From an uncultured Lachnospiraceae bacterium (GTDB lineage: Bacteria; Bacillota; Clostridia; Lachnospirales; Lachnospiraceae), in NCBI GenBank assembly GCA_947175055.1, contig CAMWLJ010000032.1, positions 1-33,752 on the forward strand: 33,752 nucleotides of DNA. The letters run 5' to 3'. Made by a program: the position numbers and the translations under genes. Shown here piece after piece: positions 1 through 7,722 of the stretch. The notes beneath the pieces are model-generated. The model saw only the letters and a program-made list of their open reading frames with translations. It was not told the DNA's origin and did not search any database. Numbering within the stretch: position 1 is the first letter of the stretch; every line of letters starts with the position of its first letter.

Positions 1-1196
1 AAGGGTCAAAGAATGCGTCACTGCCGATTCTTGCGGCAACGCTGTTGATAAACGGTATCTGTGAGATCGAGAATTGTCCTGATATAGCCGATGTATATCA
101 CATGCAGCGGTTATTGGAGAGTCTTGGGTGTAAGGTTGAAAGAGAAGGGACACTTGTGCGGATAGATACAAGATGTCTGAGGGAATGTGATATGCCGGCC
201 GATTCCGTGGGGGTGATGCGTTCTTCTATCATGCTTCTGGGGGCGCTGCTTGCCAGGACCGGCAGAGTCAGTATGGAGTACCCGGGCGGCTGTGTGATCG
301 GCGCCAGGCCCATTGATCTGCATCTGCAGTCACTGCGCAGGATGGGAGTTGCGATCGAACAGCGGGAAAATGGATTTTCGGCCGAGGCGGCAAGGTTGAA
401 AGGTGCGGTATTCAGGCTGCCTTTTGTCAGTGTAGGCGTGACCGAGAATCTGCTGCTTGCCGCGGTCTTGGCAGAAGGCACCACGGTGATCGAACCGGCG
501 GCAAGGGAGCCGGAGATACGTGCTTTATGCGAATTTTTAAGAATGGCAGGCGCTAAGATCGAAGGAAGGGGCAGTAACTGTCTGGTGGTTCACGGTGTGG
601 AGAGACTTTTACCTGTCAGGTATTCGGTCCCTGCGGACAGAATCGTTGCTGGCACGTACATGTGTGCCTGTATGTGTGCCGGCGGCAATGTTTTTCTGAA
701 AGGTGCACCGGCAGAGGATATGAGAAGTGTGCTGGACCAGGCCTGCAGGATGGGAGTCATGGTGGACTGTGCATCGGACGGCGTTCTGGTATCAGGCCGG
801 GCGCGCGCATGTGCCCCGTGTGTGTTGAAGACAGGGTGTTATCCTGATTTTCCTACGGATATGCAGTCTCCCTTCATGGTGGTGATGGCAGTGTGCGGAG
901 AAGATAGTCGAATTGAAGAGACCGTATTTGAAAATCGTTTCCGGATCGTGCCGGAGCTTAAGAAAATGGGAGCAGATATCAGCGTTCTGGGCAATACGGC
1001 CTATGTGAACGGGAGAAGAGGGCTTCATGGTGCGATCGTGCAGGCCCAGGAACTGCGGGGAGGTGCGGCGCTCGTCGTTGCGGCGCTCGCGGCACAGGGA
1101 ACCAGTATCGTGACCAATCGTCATTACATTGACAGAGGATATGAAGATATTGTTTCACATCTGCGGGAATTGGGGGCAGATATAGAACTTGCATGA
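1..1196 (+). CDS. murA: UDP-N-acetylglucosamine 1-carboxyvinyltransferase MurA, 5'-truncated by the window
   Basis: Transfers enolpyruvate from PEP to UDP-GlcNAc, the first committed step of peptidoglycan precursor synthesis in the cytoplasm. The frame is open from base 3 and the first visible residues (GSKNASLPILAATLL) match the conserved MurA segment near residue 20, so the true start lies left of the window and about 20 residues are missing. A TTG at 45 is internal. Visible motifs are the catalytic-Cys loop PGGCVIGARPIDLHL (Cys codon at 291-293), EPAAREPEI, FPTDMQSPF with the catalytic Asp, ETVFENRF, and the final YIDRGYEDI. The Cys is present, so classical fosfomycin sensitivity at this residue would be expected from family knowledge. 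It stops 9 bases before ftsQ, fitting a wall/division operon. Many Clostridia have two murA paralogues; I cannot tell which one this is. Confidence 0.95.
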   Translation, partial: GSKNASLPILAATLLINGICEIENCPDIADVYHMQRLLESLGCKVEREGTLVRIDTRCLRECDMPADSVGVMRSSIMLLGALLARTGRVSMEYPGGCVIGARPIDLHLQSLRRMGVAIEQRENGFSAEAARLKGAVFRLPFVSVGVTENLLLAAVLAEGTTVIEPAAREPEIRALCEFLRMAGAKIEGRGSNCLVVHGVERLLPVRYSVPADRIVAGTYMCACMCAGGNVFLKGAPAEDMRSVLDQACRMGVMVDCASDGVLVSGRARACAPCVLKTGCYPDFPTDMQSPFMVVMAVCGEDSRIEETVFENRFRIVPELKKMGADISVLGNTAYVNGRRGLHGAIVQAQELRGGAALVVAALAAQGTSIVTNRHYIDRGYEDIVSHLRELGADIELA

Positions 1197-1205
1197 GGTT
1201 TATGG

Positions 1206-2048
1206 ATGAGTAACAAGAAAGCGGTCAATAAAGTAATAAAAAAGAATCCGAATCTGCGTCTTGTGAAAAATGACGATACGAAACCGGAGAGTAGTAATAG
1301 CGGACGGAAAGAAAAGGTCAGGTTTGGCAAGACTAAGAGAATGATGATCCTGTCCGCTGTACTGCTTTCACTGTTGGTTTTTTTGATCGCAGCTTATATC
1401 TATATCATTAACAATTATACGGTTACGACAGTGCATGTGGAGGGTAACATCCATTATACAAATGAGGAGATCATGGAGATGGTGATGGGTGGAGCTTACG
1501 GCGATAACTCTCTGCTCCTCTCTCTCAAATACAGGGACAAGGGGATAGAGAACGTTCCTTTTATTGAGATGATGGATGTGACCGTTGAGGCGAAGGATAC
1601 GATCAGGATCACGGTCTATGAGAAAGCACTTGCCGGCTATGTGGCGTATCTGGGGCGGTACGTGTACTTTGACAAGGACGGTATCGTGGTGGAGACTTCC
1701 ACGGAGAAGACGGAAGGGATCCCGCAGGTTACCGGACTTAAGTTCGACCATGTGATCTTACATGATCGGCTGCCGGTGGAGAAGCCGGAAGTGTTTGCGG
1801 AGATACTTAATATCACGCAACAGTTGGACAAGTATTCCATGTCAGCGGACAAGATTTATTTTGACGCAAACTATCAGATCACATTGTTGTTTGGCGAAGC
1901 GAGAGTGGCACTGGGAAATGATATATATATTGAAGAAAAGATTATGAAACTACAGTATATACTACCGGATCTTTTGGGTAAAAGCGGTGTGCTGGATATG
2001 AGGGAGTACAGTGAGGATACGAAATCTTATAGTTTTGAGCAGGACTGA
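1206..2048 (+). CDS. ftsQ: Cell division protein FtsQ/DivIB
   Basis: Single-pass division protein of the FtsQ/DivIB family, which scaffolds the FtsL/DivIC subcomplex at the septum. The order is a Lys/Arg-rich cytoplasmic tail (residues 1-45), one membrane segment around residues 46-68 (MMILSAVLLSLLVFLIAAY), a POTRA domain beginning at YTVTTVHVEGNIHYTNEEI, and a beta-rich FtsQ domain to residue 280. The extracellular part is expected outside the membrane. The ATG at 1206 has TGAGG at 1194-1198, overlapping the murA stop, so translation is probably coupled to murA. Its position between murA and ftsZ is typical of the family in Clostridia. Sequence conservation in this family is low, so the call rests on topology, POTRA and context. 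Confidence 0.88.
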   Translation: MSNKKAVNKVIKKNPNLRLVKNDDTKPESSNSGRKEKVRFGKTKRMMILSAVLLSLLVFLIAAYIYIINNYTVTTVHVEGNIHYTNEEIMEMVMGGAYGDNSLLLSLKYRDKGIENVPFIEMMDVTVEAKDTIRITVYEKALAGYVAYLGRYVYFDKDGIVVETSTEKTEGIPQVTGLKFDHVILHDRLPVEKPEVFAEILNITQQLDKYSMSADKIYFDANYQITLLFGEARVALGNDIYIEEKIMKLQYILPDLLGKSGVLDMREYSEDTKSYSFEQD

Positions 2049-2106
2049 GGAATGGCTTTATGGTTCAACAACTGAAAATTAAGACAGAGAAAAACACAAA
2101 AATGGG

Positions 2107-2135
2107 TTGCGAATTTTGAAAAATAATTATATGAT
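2107..2135 (+). promoter_or_regulatory. Candidate sigma-A promoter of ftsZ
   Basis: TTGCGA at 2107-2112 and TATGAT at 2130-2135 are separated by 17 bases. The predicted transcription start falls near 2142, just past an in-frame ATG at 2141, which supports the TTG at 2180 as the ftsZ start. Confidence 0.55.
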
Positions 2136-2179
2136 AATCTATGAGAGTTTATGCATGGATTATAGAAGGAGGAAATACC

Positions 2180-3409
2180 TTGCTTGAGATTAAGTCAAAT
2201 GATGCTGATTCTGCGGCGAAGATCATCGTAGTCGGTGTTGGCGGTGCAGGAAATAATGCTGTAAATAGAATGATTGATGAAGAGATTGGCGGCGTGGAAT
2301 TTATCGGGATCAACACAGATAAACAAGCGTTGCAGTTATGTAAGGCGCCTACCCTGTTACAGATAGGAGAGAAGCTTACGAAGGGACTCGGTGCGGGTGC
2401 CAAGCCGGAGATTGGCGAGAAGGCTGCGGAGGAGACATCGGACGAGGTGGCGGCAGCGCTCAAGGGTGCGGATATGGTATTCGTTACCTGTGGTATGGGT
2501 GGCGGTACCGGAACGGGTGCAGCGCCTGTAGTTGCGAAATTAGCCAAGGATATGGGGATACTGACTGTCGGTGTTGTGACCAAGCCGTTCCGTTTTGAGG
2601 CGAAAGCACGTATGACCAATGCACTTGCCGGTATCGAGAAGATCAAGGATAATGTCGATACGTTGATCGTAATACCGAATGATAAGTTGCTTGAGATAGT
2701 TGACAGAAGAACGACTATGCCGGATGCCTTGAAGAAGGCAGACGAGGTATTACAGCAGGCTGTACAGGGAATCACGGATCTGATCAATGTGCCGTCCGTG
2801 ATCAATCTGGACTTTGCGGATATCCAGACTGTTATGAAGGATAAGGGTATCGCCCATATCGGTATTGGCAGTGGTAAGGGAGACGATAAGGCCAGCGAAG
2901 CTGTTAAGATGGCTGTGGAGAGTCCGTTGCTTGAGACGACGATATCCGGGGCAACGCACGTGATCATCAATGTGTCCGGTGATATTTCACTGGCAGATGC
3001 CTCCGATGCGGCTAGCTACGTGCAGGAGCTGACCGGCGACGAAGTCAATATCATTTTTGGTGCAATGTACGATGCGAACATGACGGATACGTGTAATATC
3101 ACGATCATTGCTACCGGTATTGAAGAGAAGGCGAAGCAGACAGGTGGCCTTGGATTCAAATCCGGATACATAACACCGACTTCTCTGCAGGGAAGGCAGC
3201 CGAGTACGGTACCCGGAGCAGGGCTTGGCAATTTCACGGCACCTTCAGGAATGAAGCCGAGTGTCCGCCAACCGGGCAGTACGACCGGACAAGCAGGAGG
3301 CTCATCCCTTAAGACCATAAACGGCATTAATAAATCGGGTGATATCAAGAGTTCTATTGAGGAGAAATCTTTGAAGATTCCGGAATTCCTCAGCAGGAAT
3401 AATAAATAA
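2180..3409 (+). CDS. ftsZ: Cell division protein FtsZ
   Basis: Tubulin-like GTPase that polymerises into the cytoplasmic Z ring. The nucleotide-binding loop [13 protein letters not shown], the tubulin signature [10 protein letters not shown] and the T7-loop segment [11 protein letters not shown] are all present. A Gly/Ser/Thr-rich linker leads to the C-terminal peptide [12 protein letters not shown], the usual site for FtsA/SepF binding. The frame opens at an ATG at 2141, but I choose TTG at 2180: AAGGAGG lies at 2166-2172, seven bases upstream, the protein then begins right before the conserved domain (409 residues, a normal length), and the predicted transcript starts at about 2142. It has its own promoter and a strong terminator, so it can be expressed apart from murA-ftsQ. 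Confidence 0.97.
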   Translation: MLEIKSNDADSAAKIIVVGVGGAGNNAVNRMIDEEIGGVEFIGINTDKQALQLCKAPTLLQIGEKLTKGLGAGAKPEIGEKAAEETSDEVAAALKGADMVFVTCGMGGGTGTGAAPVVAKLAKDMGILTVGVVTKPFRFEAKARMTNALAGIEKIKDNVDTLIVIPNDKLLEIVDRRTTMPDALKKADEVLQQAVQGITDLINVPSVINLDFADIQTVMKDKGIAHIGIGSGKGDDKASEAVKMAVESPLLETTISGATHVIINVSGDISLADASDAASYVQELTGDEVNIIFGAMYDANMTDTCNITIIATGIEEKAKQTGGLGFKSGYITPTSLQGRQPSTVPGAGLGNFTAPSGMKPSVRQPGSTTGQAGGSSLKTINGINKSGDIKSSIEEKSLKIPEFLSRNNK

Positions 3410-3423
3410 GAGACAGATCATAG

Positions 3424-3466
3424 AAAACCACAGGAGCAGATTAAGCGTATCCTGTGGTTTTTTGTT
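3424..3466 (+). terminator. Rho-independent terminator after ftsZ
   Basis: A 12-base perfect stem, AAAACCACAGGA (3424-3435) with TCCTGTGGTTTT (3450-3461), is followed by a short T-rich tail. Confidence 0.85.
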
Positions 3467-3504
3467 GGTATCTGTCTTTAAAAATATTGGAAATGCTCCC
3501 TGGT

Positions 3505-3538
3505 TACGACAGAATATTCATGTCTCATTTTTTATAAT
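3505..3538 (+). promoter_or_regulatory. Candidate Spo0A-dependent spoIIG promoter
   Basis: A clean -10 TATAAT (3533-3538) lacks a consensus -35 at normal spacing. TACGACA (3505-3511) matches the Spo0A box TTCGACA in 6 of 7 bases. TGTCTCA (3521-3527) matches the reverse box TGTCGAA in 5 of 7. In B. subtilis the spoIIG promoter is activated by phosphorylated Spo0A from boxes around -35. The assignment here is inferred from short motifs. Confidence 0.4.
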
Positions 3539-3562
3539 AAAGCAGAAGCACGGAGGTGAGAT

Positions 3563-4375
3563 GTGTATTACAAATTGTATATTGACAGCGTTTTTATCCT
3601 GCAGACGGTGGGCAACCTGTATTTGCTGTCTCTGTCCGGCAGGGTCCTTGGATGTACTGCCACGCATCTGAGGATCTGGTTGGGAGCGGCAATGGGAGCA
3701 GCGATGCTCTGTGCGGCAGTCTTTGTGCCGGCAGGGCCGGTCTGGATCAGGATCTTAGTAAGCGAGCTACCTGTCAGTATGTGTATGTTACGTGTCGTCT
3801 ATCGGATAGAACGCGGCAGAAATCTGATTCATGGGAGCCTGATCATGGCTGGCTGTGGATTTTTTTCGGGCAGCATCATGATATGGATTCTTAACCGCTT
3901 CAGAATGATTCTAAGTGACGGGAACAGCATGGTAATGACACTTGTGTCAGGTTATTTGGCATATTGCATTATGAAGGGTGTCGTGAAAAGCTTTCAGTCC
4001 AGGAAGGAGAATTGTATACGGACTGTGTCCGTTTACATTCCGGCATTGCAGCAGAACATGCAGATACAGGCATTTCTTGATACAGGCAATCATCTGGTGG
4101 ATCCTGTCAGCGGGGCACCGGTGTGTGTGGTCAGCAGAAGGCTGGCAGCAAAGATGCAGTCTTGTTTCAGGACGGAGAAGTATCATGCCATTCCTTATAG
4201 GAGCGTCGGAAAGGAAAGTGGTATTCTGCATGCATATGAACTGCCGGAGTTGATCATAGAAGAACATGGAAGGAAGCTTAAGAAAGAACACGTTATCCTG
4301 GCAATTTGTGATGCAGGTATTTCGGAAGAGAGTGTATGTCAGATGATACTCCACCCCCGGTTATTAGAAAACTAG
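3563..4375 (+). CDS. spoIIGA: Sporulation sigma-E processing peptidase SpoIIGA
   Basis: Membrane-embedded aspartic protease that removes the pro-sequence of sigma-E in the mother cell after a signal from the forespore. The N-terminal half (about residues 1-150) is a run of hydrophobic segments, roughly five membrane passes. The C-terminal half carries the aspartic-protease signature [18 protein letters not shown], with the catalytic Asp at residue 173. At 270 residues it is slightly shorter than the B. subtilis protein. The start is GTG at 3563, with GGAGG at 3552-3556 six bases upstream. An ATG at 3561 is in another frame. The stop codon TAG lies inside the sigE ribosome site region, eight bases before the sigE start, so the protease and its substrate are co-translated. 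Confidence 0.93.
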   Translation: MYYKLYIDSVFILQTVGNLYLLSLSGRVLGCTATHLRIWLGAAMGAAMLCAAVFVPAGPVWIRILVSELPVSMCMLRVVYRIERGRNLIHGSLIMAGCGFFSGSIMIWILNRFRMILSDGNSMVMTLVSGYLAYCIMKGVVKSFQSRKENCIRTVSVYIPALQQNMQIQAFLDTGNHLVDPVSGAPVCVVSRRLAAKMQSCFRTEKYHAIPYRSVGKESGILHAYELPELIIEEHGRKLKKEHVILAICDAGISEESVCQMILHPRLLEN

Positions 4376-4383
4376 GAGGATTG

Positions 4384-5127
4384 ATGATGGTTTTGAAAGT
4401 GGCATTTCCCGGCAAAGTACAGTTTAGGATGGTAAATAAAGATACCAGATTCCTTATGACGAAGCAGGGCGATATTCATTACATAGGAGGGACGGAGGTG
4501 CTTCCACCGCCGCTCGAAAGTGAGAAAGAGAATGAAATTATAAGCGATCTTGGGACAGAATATGAAGACGAGGCCAAGGCGATCCTGATAGAACATAACT
4601 TGAGATTGGTCGTATATATTGCTAAGAAGTTTGACAATACAGGGGTGGGAGTGGAGGATCTGATCTCCATCGGAACGATCGGATTGATCAAATCCATCAA
4701 TACCTTTAATCCCGGGAAGAACATAAAGCTGGCGACCTATGCATCGCGGTGTATTGAGAATGAAATCTTAATGTACCTGAGAAGAAACAGTAAACATAAG
4801 ATGGAAGTGTCCATCGATGAACCACTCAATGTAGATTGGGACGGCAATGAACTTCTGCTCTCGGATATTCTGGGGACAGATGAGGATGTGATCTATAAGG
4901 ACATTGAGAATGAAGTGGAGCGCAAGCTGCTGGTAAAGGCTATATCCAAGCTCTCAGAAAGAGAACAGACGATCATAAGGCTGCGCTTTGGCTTGGGAAA
5001 TGTGGACGGACAGGAACTGACACAGAAGGAGGTGGCTGAACTTTTAGGAATATCGCAATCTTACATATCGCGTTTGGAGAAAAAGATCATGCGCAGGTTG
5101 AAGAAAGAAATGAGCAAAGAATCTTAA
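4384..5127 (+). CDS. sigE: RNA polymerase sporulation sigma factor E (pro-sigma-E)
   Basis: Early mother-cell sigma factor. The ATG at 4384 follows AGGAGGA at 4374-4380; the frame continues further upstream only inside spoIIGA. The first 30 or so residues form the pro-sequence, ending just before [13 protein letters not shown], the segment that flanks the SpoIIGA cleavage site in B. subtilis. Region 2 includes [12 protein letters not shown] and [18 protein letters not shown]. Region 4 ends with the helix-turn-helix [23 protein letters not shown]. The 247-residue length matches the family. It is co-transcribed with spoIIGA from a candidate Spo0A promoter. It is followed not by a collinear sigG, as in Bacillus and Clostridium, but by a convergent one. 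Confidence 0.96.
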   Translation: MMVLKVAFPGKVQFRMVNKDTRFLMTKQGDIHYIGGTEVLPPPLESEKENEIISDLGTEYEDEAKAILIEHNLRLVVYIAKKFDNTGVGVEDLISIGTIGLIKSINTFNPGKNIKLATYASRCIENEILMYLRRNSKHKMEVSIDEPLNVDWDGNELLLSDILGTDEDVIYKDIENEVERKLLVKAISKLSEREQTIIRLRFGLGNVDGQELTQKEVAELLGISQSYISRLEKKIMRRLKKEMSKES

Positions 5128-5142
5128 CAAAGATTCTAACAA

Positions 5143-5174
5143 AACGAAAGGAGCGGGCAGCTCCTTTCGTTCGT
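5143..5174. terminator. Shared terminator between convergent sigE and sigG
   Basis: AACGAAAGGAGC (5143-5154) pairs perfectly with GCTCCTTTCGTT (5160-5171). The minus strand has TTTT directly after the stem, and the plus strand has a broken T-rich tail, so the hairpin can serve both genes and is better for sigG. Confidence 0.75.
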
Positions 5175-5192
5175 TTGGGTCCGTGTGTATAG

Positions 5193-5972
5193 CTATGCGG
5201 TAAGGTACATGCGCATGGTCTTTAGTGCGTTCTTTTCCAGTCTGGATACCTGGGCCTGGGATATACCGATCCTATCGGCCACTTCCATCTGTGTTTTACC
5301 TTCAAAGAAGCGCAGCGTGATGATTTCATGCTCCCGTTCACTGAGCTTCTTCATGGCTTCACTTAAAGAGATGTGCTCGACCCAGGTTTCCTCGCGGTTT
5401 TTCTTATCGCTGATCTGATCCATTACGTAGAGTGTGTCACCGCCGTCGGTGTAGACCGGCTCATAGAGGCTCATAGGGCTTTGGATGGCATCCAGTGCGT
5501 AGACGATGTCTTCCTTTGCCACGCCGATCTCGGCGGCGATCTCCGTAACGGTGGGTTCTTTGGAATTAATGCGGGTGAGATGTTCTTTGGCATAGATTGC
5601 TTTGTAGGCAGTATCTTTGAGGGAACGGGAGACGCGGATGCTGTTTGCGTCCCGCAGGTAACGTCTGATCTCGCCGACGATCATAGGAACCGCATACGTT
5701 GAGAATTTTACGTTGAGAGTGCTGTCGAAATTATCGATGGCCTTGATCAGACCGATGCAGCCGATCTGGAACAGATCGTCCACATTTTCATTACTGGAGT
5801 GAAAGCGCTTGATGACACTTAAGACAAGGCGCAGATTTCCATTGATATATTCTTTGCGGGCAGCTTCGTCACCATTCCCGATTCTTTTGAACAATTCTTC
5901 TTTTTCTGCATTTTTTAAAAGCGGCAGCTTGGAAGTATTGACACCGCAGATTTCTACTTTACCCTGTACCAT
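5193..5972 (-). CDS. sigG: RNA polymerase sporulation sigma factor G
   Basis: Late forespore sigma factor. It begins with the family-specific KVEICGVNTSKLPLLKN motif, then region 2 (NGNLRLVLSVIKRF, VDDLFQIGCIGLIKAIDNFD, FSTYAVPMIVGEIRRYLRD), region 3 (IRVSRSLKDTAYKA) and region 4 with helix-turn-helix MEVADRIGISQAQVSRLEK. The 259-residue length is normal. The ATG at 5972 is preceded on its strand by GGACGGGGA. It is read from the minus strand, tail to tail with sigE, unlike the collinear spoIIGA-sigE-sigG order of B. subtilis and Clostridium. Upstream is a sigma-G/F-like promoter, which would allow autoactivation. Confidence 0.96.
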   Translation of the reverse strand: MVQGKVEICGVNTSKLPLLKNAEKEELFKRIGNGDEAARKEYINGNLRLVLSVIKRFHSSNENVDDLFQIGCIGLIKAIDNFDSTLNVKFSTYAVPMIVGEIRRYLRDANSIRVSRSLKDTAYKAIYAKEHLTRINSKEPTVTEIAAEIGVAKEDIVYALDAIQSPMSLYEPVYTDGGDTLYVMDQISDKKNREETWVEHISLSEAMKKLSEREHEIITLRFFEGKTQMEVADRIGISQAQVSRLEKNALKTMRMYLTA

Positions 5973-6010
5973 AGTGATCCCCGTCCTTTCGGTGAAATAT
6001 CTTTTCTTAC

Positions 6011-6039
6011 AAGGATGTACGAATCGTCAGGAATTATTC
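6011..6039 (-). promoter_or_regulatory. Candidate sigma-F/sigma-G promoter of sigG
   Basis: On the minus strand GAATA (6039-6035) and CATCCTT (6017-6011) are 17 bases apart, near the forespore consensus (gnATR, 17-18 bases, CATnnTA). The transcript would begin about 30 bases before the sigG ATG. The last -10 base differs from consensus. Confidence 0.45.
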
Positions 6040-6174
6040 ATGAAAAAATCAGGAAAAATCTTTGTATATTATTTTACAAAATGACAATTTTTTGATACAT
6101 TATTATGAGAAGTATGAAAGTATTTTTGTGAGTGTAAAGGGATCATAAGGGGAATGGGACGAGGTGAGAAAGAC

Positions 6175-7209
6175 ATGATATGTACGAAATGCGGCGCACG
6201 TTTGATGGAGACCGATCAGTTTTGCCCGAAATGCGGAGTCAAAGTAGTCAAAGCAATAAAGGAGAAGAGATGTACGGAATGCGGTGAGATTTTGCGTGAC
6301 GGTGTGAAGTTTTGTCCCGGATGCGGCCGTGCGGTAGGCGGTAAGAGCAGCAGGCCGTTGGTACCGGATGAGACATTGGATATTCCTATCGAGGCGATCG
6401 AGAGAAATATCCTCACGGAAACGGCGGCGGAGATCAAGAAGGAGCGCAGAACGGAATCCGTGCCCAGGAAACAGGCATCGGTGAAGGAGGCGCCTGCAAG
6501 GCGTACCGCATCGGGAAATCCGAAAGAGAGAGGAAGAGCATCCACGGGTGAAGCGGCCGGAGGGACACAGACAAGAAGAGCGGCAGACGCTGCCCCAGTA
6601 AGGAAATCGTTTGGGACGGGCAGTGATTCCGAAGAGATAAGGCCGAAGAAAAGGTCTTCTGTGCCGGCGCCTCCTCCGCGTAAGAAGCAGCCTGTCTACC
6701 GGGAGGAAGTGTGGGAAGAGGATGACTGGGACGAAGAGGAGGATTGGGACGACGACGATTGGGACGATGAAGAAGACGGCGAAGGGATCGACGTGATCAC
6801 GATCATGACAGTAGTGGTCGGCTGCGTTCTTTTGATCGTTGTAGCTTTTCTCGGTTACCAGCTGTTACGGCAATATCTGCCCAAGAATTATGATAGAGCG
6901 GCGGAAGAACAGCAGGAACAGGAACAGCAGGAAGGGCAGGAGAGTCAGGAGACACCCGACCAGGAAGAAGAGACGAGCGATAACCGGGAGCAGGCCGGGG
7001 CATCCGGTGGGATATCCGAGCTTATGATCGTATCTAATGTGAATGTGCGTGACCAGCCGAGTACTACCGGTACTAATGTCCTGAAGGTAGCGAAGGCGGG
7101 AGAGACTTACGTCTGTAACGGCTATACAGAAGACGGTACATGGTATGAGATCGTTCTCGAAGACGGCACGGTCGGGTATGTGTTCCATGAGTATGTTTCC
7201 GTTGAATAG
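6175..7209 (+). CDS. Zinc-ribbon, single-pass membrane protein with C-terminal SH3-like domain
   Basis: Function not known. Two CxxC-CxxC zinc ribbons open the protein (CTKCGARLMETDQFCPKCG and CTECGEILRDGVKFCPGCG). A basic, low-complexity linker follows, then a very acidic Trp/Asp stretch (WEEDDWDEEEDWDDDDWDD, about residues 180-200), one membrane segment (VITIMTVVVGCVLLIVVAFLG, about 210-230), a Gln/Glu-rich linker and a bacterial SH3 domain (about residues 285-344) that probably faces the wall. By family knowledge such SH3 domains bind peptidoglycan stem peptides. The ATG at 6175 has GAGGTGA seven bases upstream and is preferred to ATG 6154, which has little spacing. It sits between sigG and ylmC, genes often adjacent in Clostridia, so it may be an insertion there. 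Confidence 0.8.
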   Translation: MICTKCGARLMETDQFCPKCGVKVVKAIKEKRCTECGEILRDGVKFCPGCGRAVGGKSSRPLVPDETLDIPIEAIERNILTETAAEIKKERRTESVPRKQASVKEAPARRTASGNPKERGRASTGEAAGGTQTRRAADAAPVRKSFGTGSDSEEIRPKKRSSVPAPPPRKKQPVYREEVWEEDDWDEEEDWDDDDWDDEEDGEGIDVITIMTVVVGCVLLIVVAFLGYQLLRQYLPKNYDRAAEEQQEQEQQEGQESQETPDQEEETSDNREQAGASGGISELMIVSNVNVRDQPSTTGTNVLKVAKAGETYVCNGYTEDGTWYEIVLEDGTVGYVFHEYVSVE

Positions 7210-7284
7210 AGAGGACAGACGTTACAGTAAATAGCAATTTCAGAACCGAAGGCATAAAGAGACTTAAAGATTGAACTGTTATGA

Positions 7285-7343
7285 ATAGGAACCTTTTTAC
7301 GGGCATATGCATTTAATAATAAAAAGCCCGGAGAGGTTCCTAT
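7285..7343 (+). promoter_or_regulatory. Hairpin sequestering the ylmC ribosome-binding site and start codon
   Basis: Bases 7285-7294 (ATAGGAACCT) pair perfectly with 7334-7343 (AGGTTCCTAT). After a small internal loop, CGGGC (7300-7304) pairs with GCCCG (7326-7330). The Shine-Dalgarno GGAGAGG (7330-7336) and two bases of the ATG lie in the stem. There is no T-run, so it is not a normal terminator. Confidence 0.6.
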
Positions 7344-7575
7344 GTTATTTTCGGAATTAAAGAAAAAAGAAGTGATCAATCTGAAAAACTGTCAGAAATT
7401 AGGCAGAGTGAGTGATTTTGAGTTTGATGAATGTACCGGACAGATTTTTAAACTGATTATTCCGGGAGAGAATAAATGGTGTGGTCTGTTTGGAAGCGAT
7501 TCAAATTATGTTATCTGCTATAAAGATATTAAGCAGATTGGGCCGGATATCATAATTGTGGATATTTGTGTATAG
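7342..7575 (+). CDS. YlmC/YmxH family PRC-barrel sporulation protein
   Basis: A 77-residue single-domain protein with the PRC-barrel pattern of the YlmC/YmxH family: an N-terminal LKKKEVINLKNCQKLGRVSDFEFD, then a strand-rich core ending in CYKDIKQIGPDIIIVDI. The family is tied to sporulation in Firmicutes by expression and neighbourhood; its biochemical role is not established. The family usually sits next to sigG and nrdR, as here. The ATG at 7342 has GGAGAGG just upstream, but both are buried in a strong mRNA hairpin. Translation from transcripts that start upstream of 7285 should therefore be poor. Confidence 0.87.
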   Translation: MLFSELKKKEVINLKNCQKLGRVSDFEFDECTGQIFKLIIPGENKWCGLFGSDSNYVICYKDIKQIGPDIIIVDICV

Positions 7576-7603
7576 ATTTATGTATAGATTTCTTTGAAAA
7601 TAG

Positions 7604-7632
7604 TTGACATAATTAATGTATTCACCTATAAT
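7604..7632 (+). promoter_or_regulatory. Consensus sigma-A promoter of nrdR
   Basis: Perfect TTGACA (7604-7609) and TATAAT (7627-7632) with 17-base spacing. It is the best promoter match in the window. Confidence 0.88.
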
Positions 7633-7656
7633 AGCAGTAGTCTGTTATAGTCAGAT

Positions 7657-7674
7657 GTGCTGTTTGAACAGCAC
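7657..7674 (+). promoter_or_regulatory. Inverted repeat in the nrdR leader
   Basis: GTGCTGTT and AACAGCAC flank a 2-base centre, located about +18 to +35 from the predicted start. No T-run follows. It could be an operator or a small mRNA hairpin; it does not resemble the NrdR box. Confidence 0.4.
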
Positions 7675-7722
7675 TTTGTGATGTACGATGATCGAATGAT
7701 TGACATTAAGGAGGACATCCTG

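Noticed and set aside
6073-6101. Promoter TTTACA/TACATT for the zinc-ribbon gene
   Set aside because: Matches are weak in a very AT-rich stretch where several alternatives score alike.
7283-7310. Sporulation promoter before ylmC (GAATA ... CATATGCAT)
   Set aside because: Spacing and -10 fit neither the sigma-G nor the sigma-E consensus well enough to list as a feature, though an internal start would explain the hairpin.
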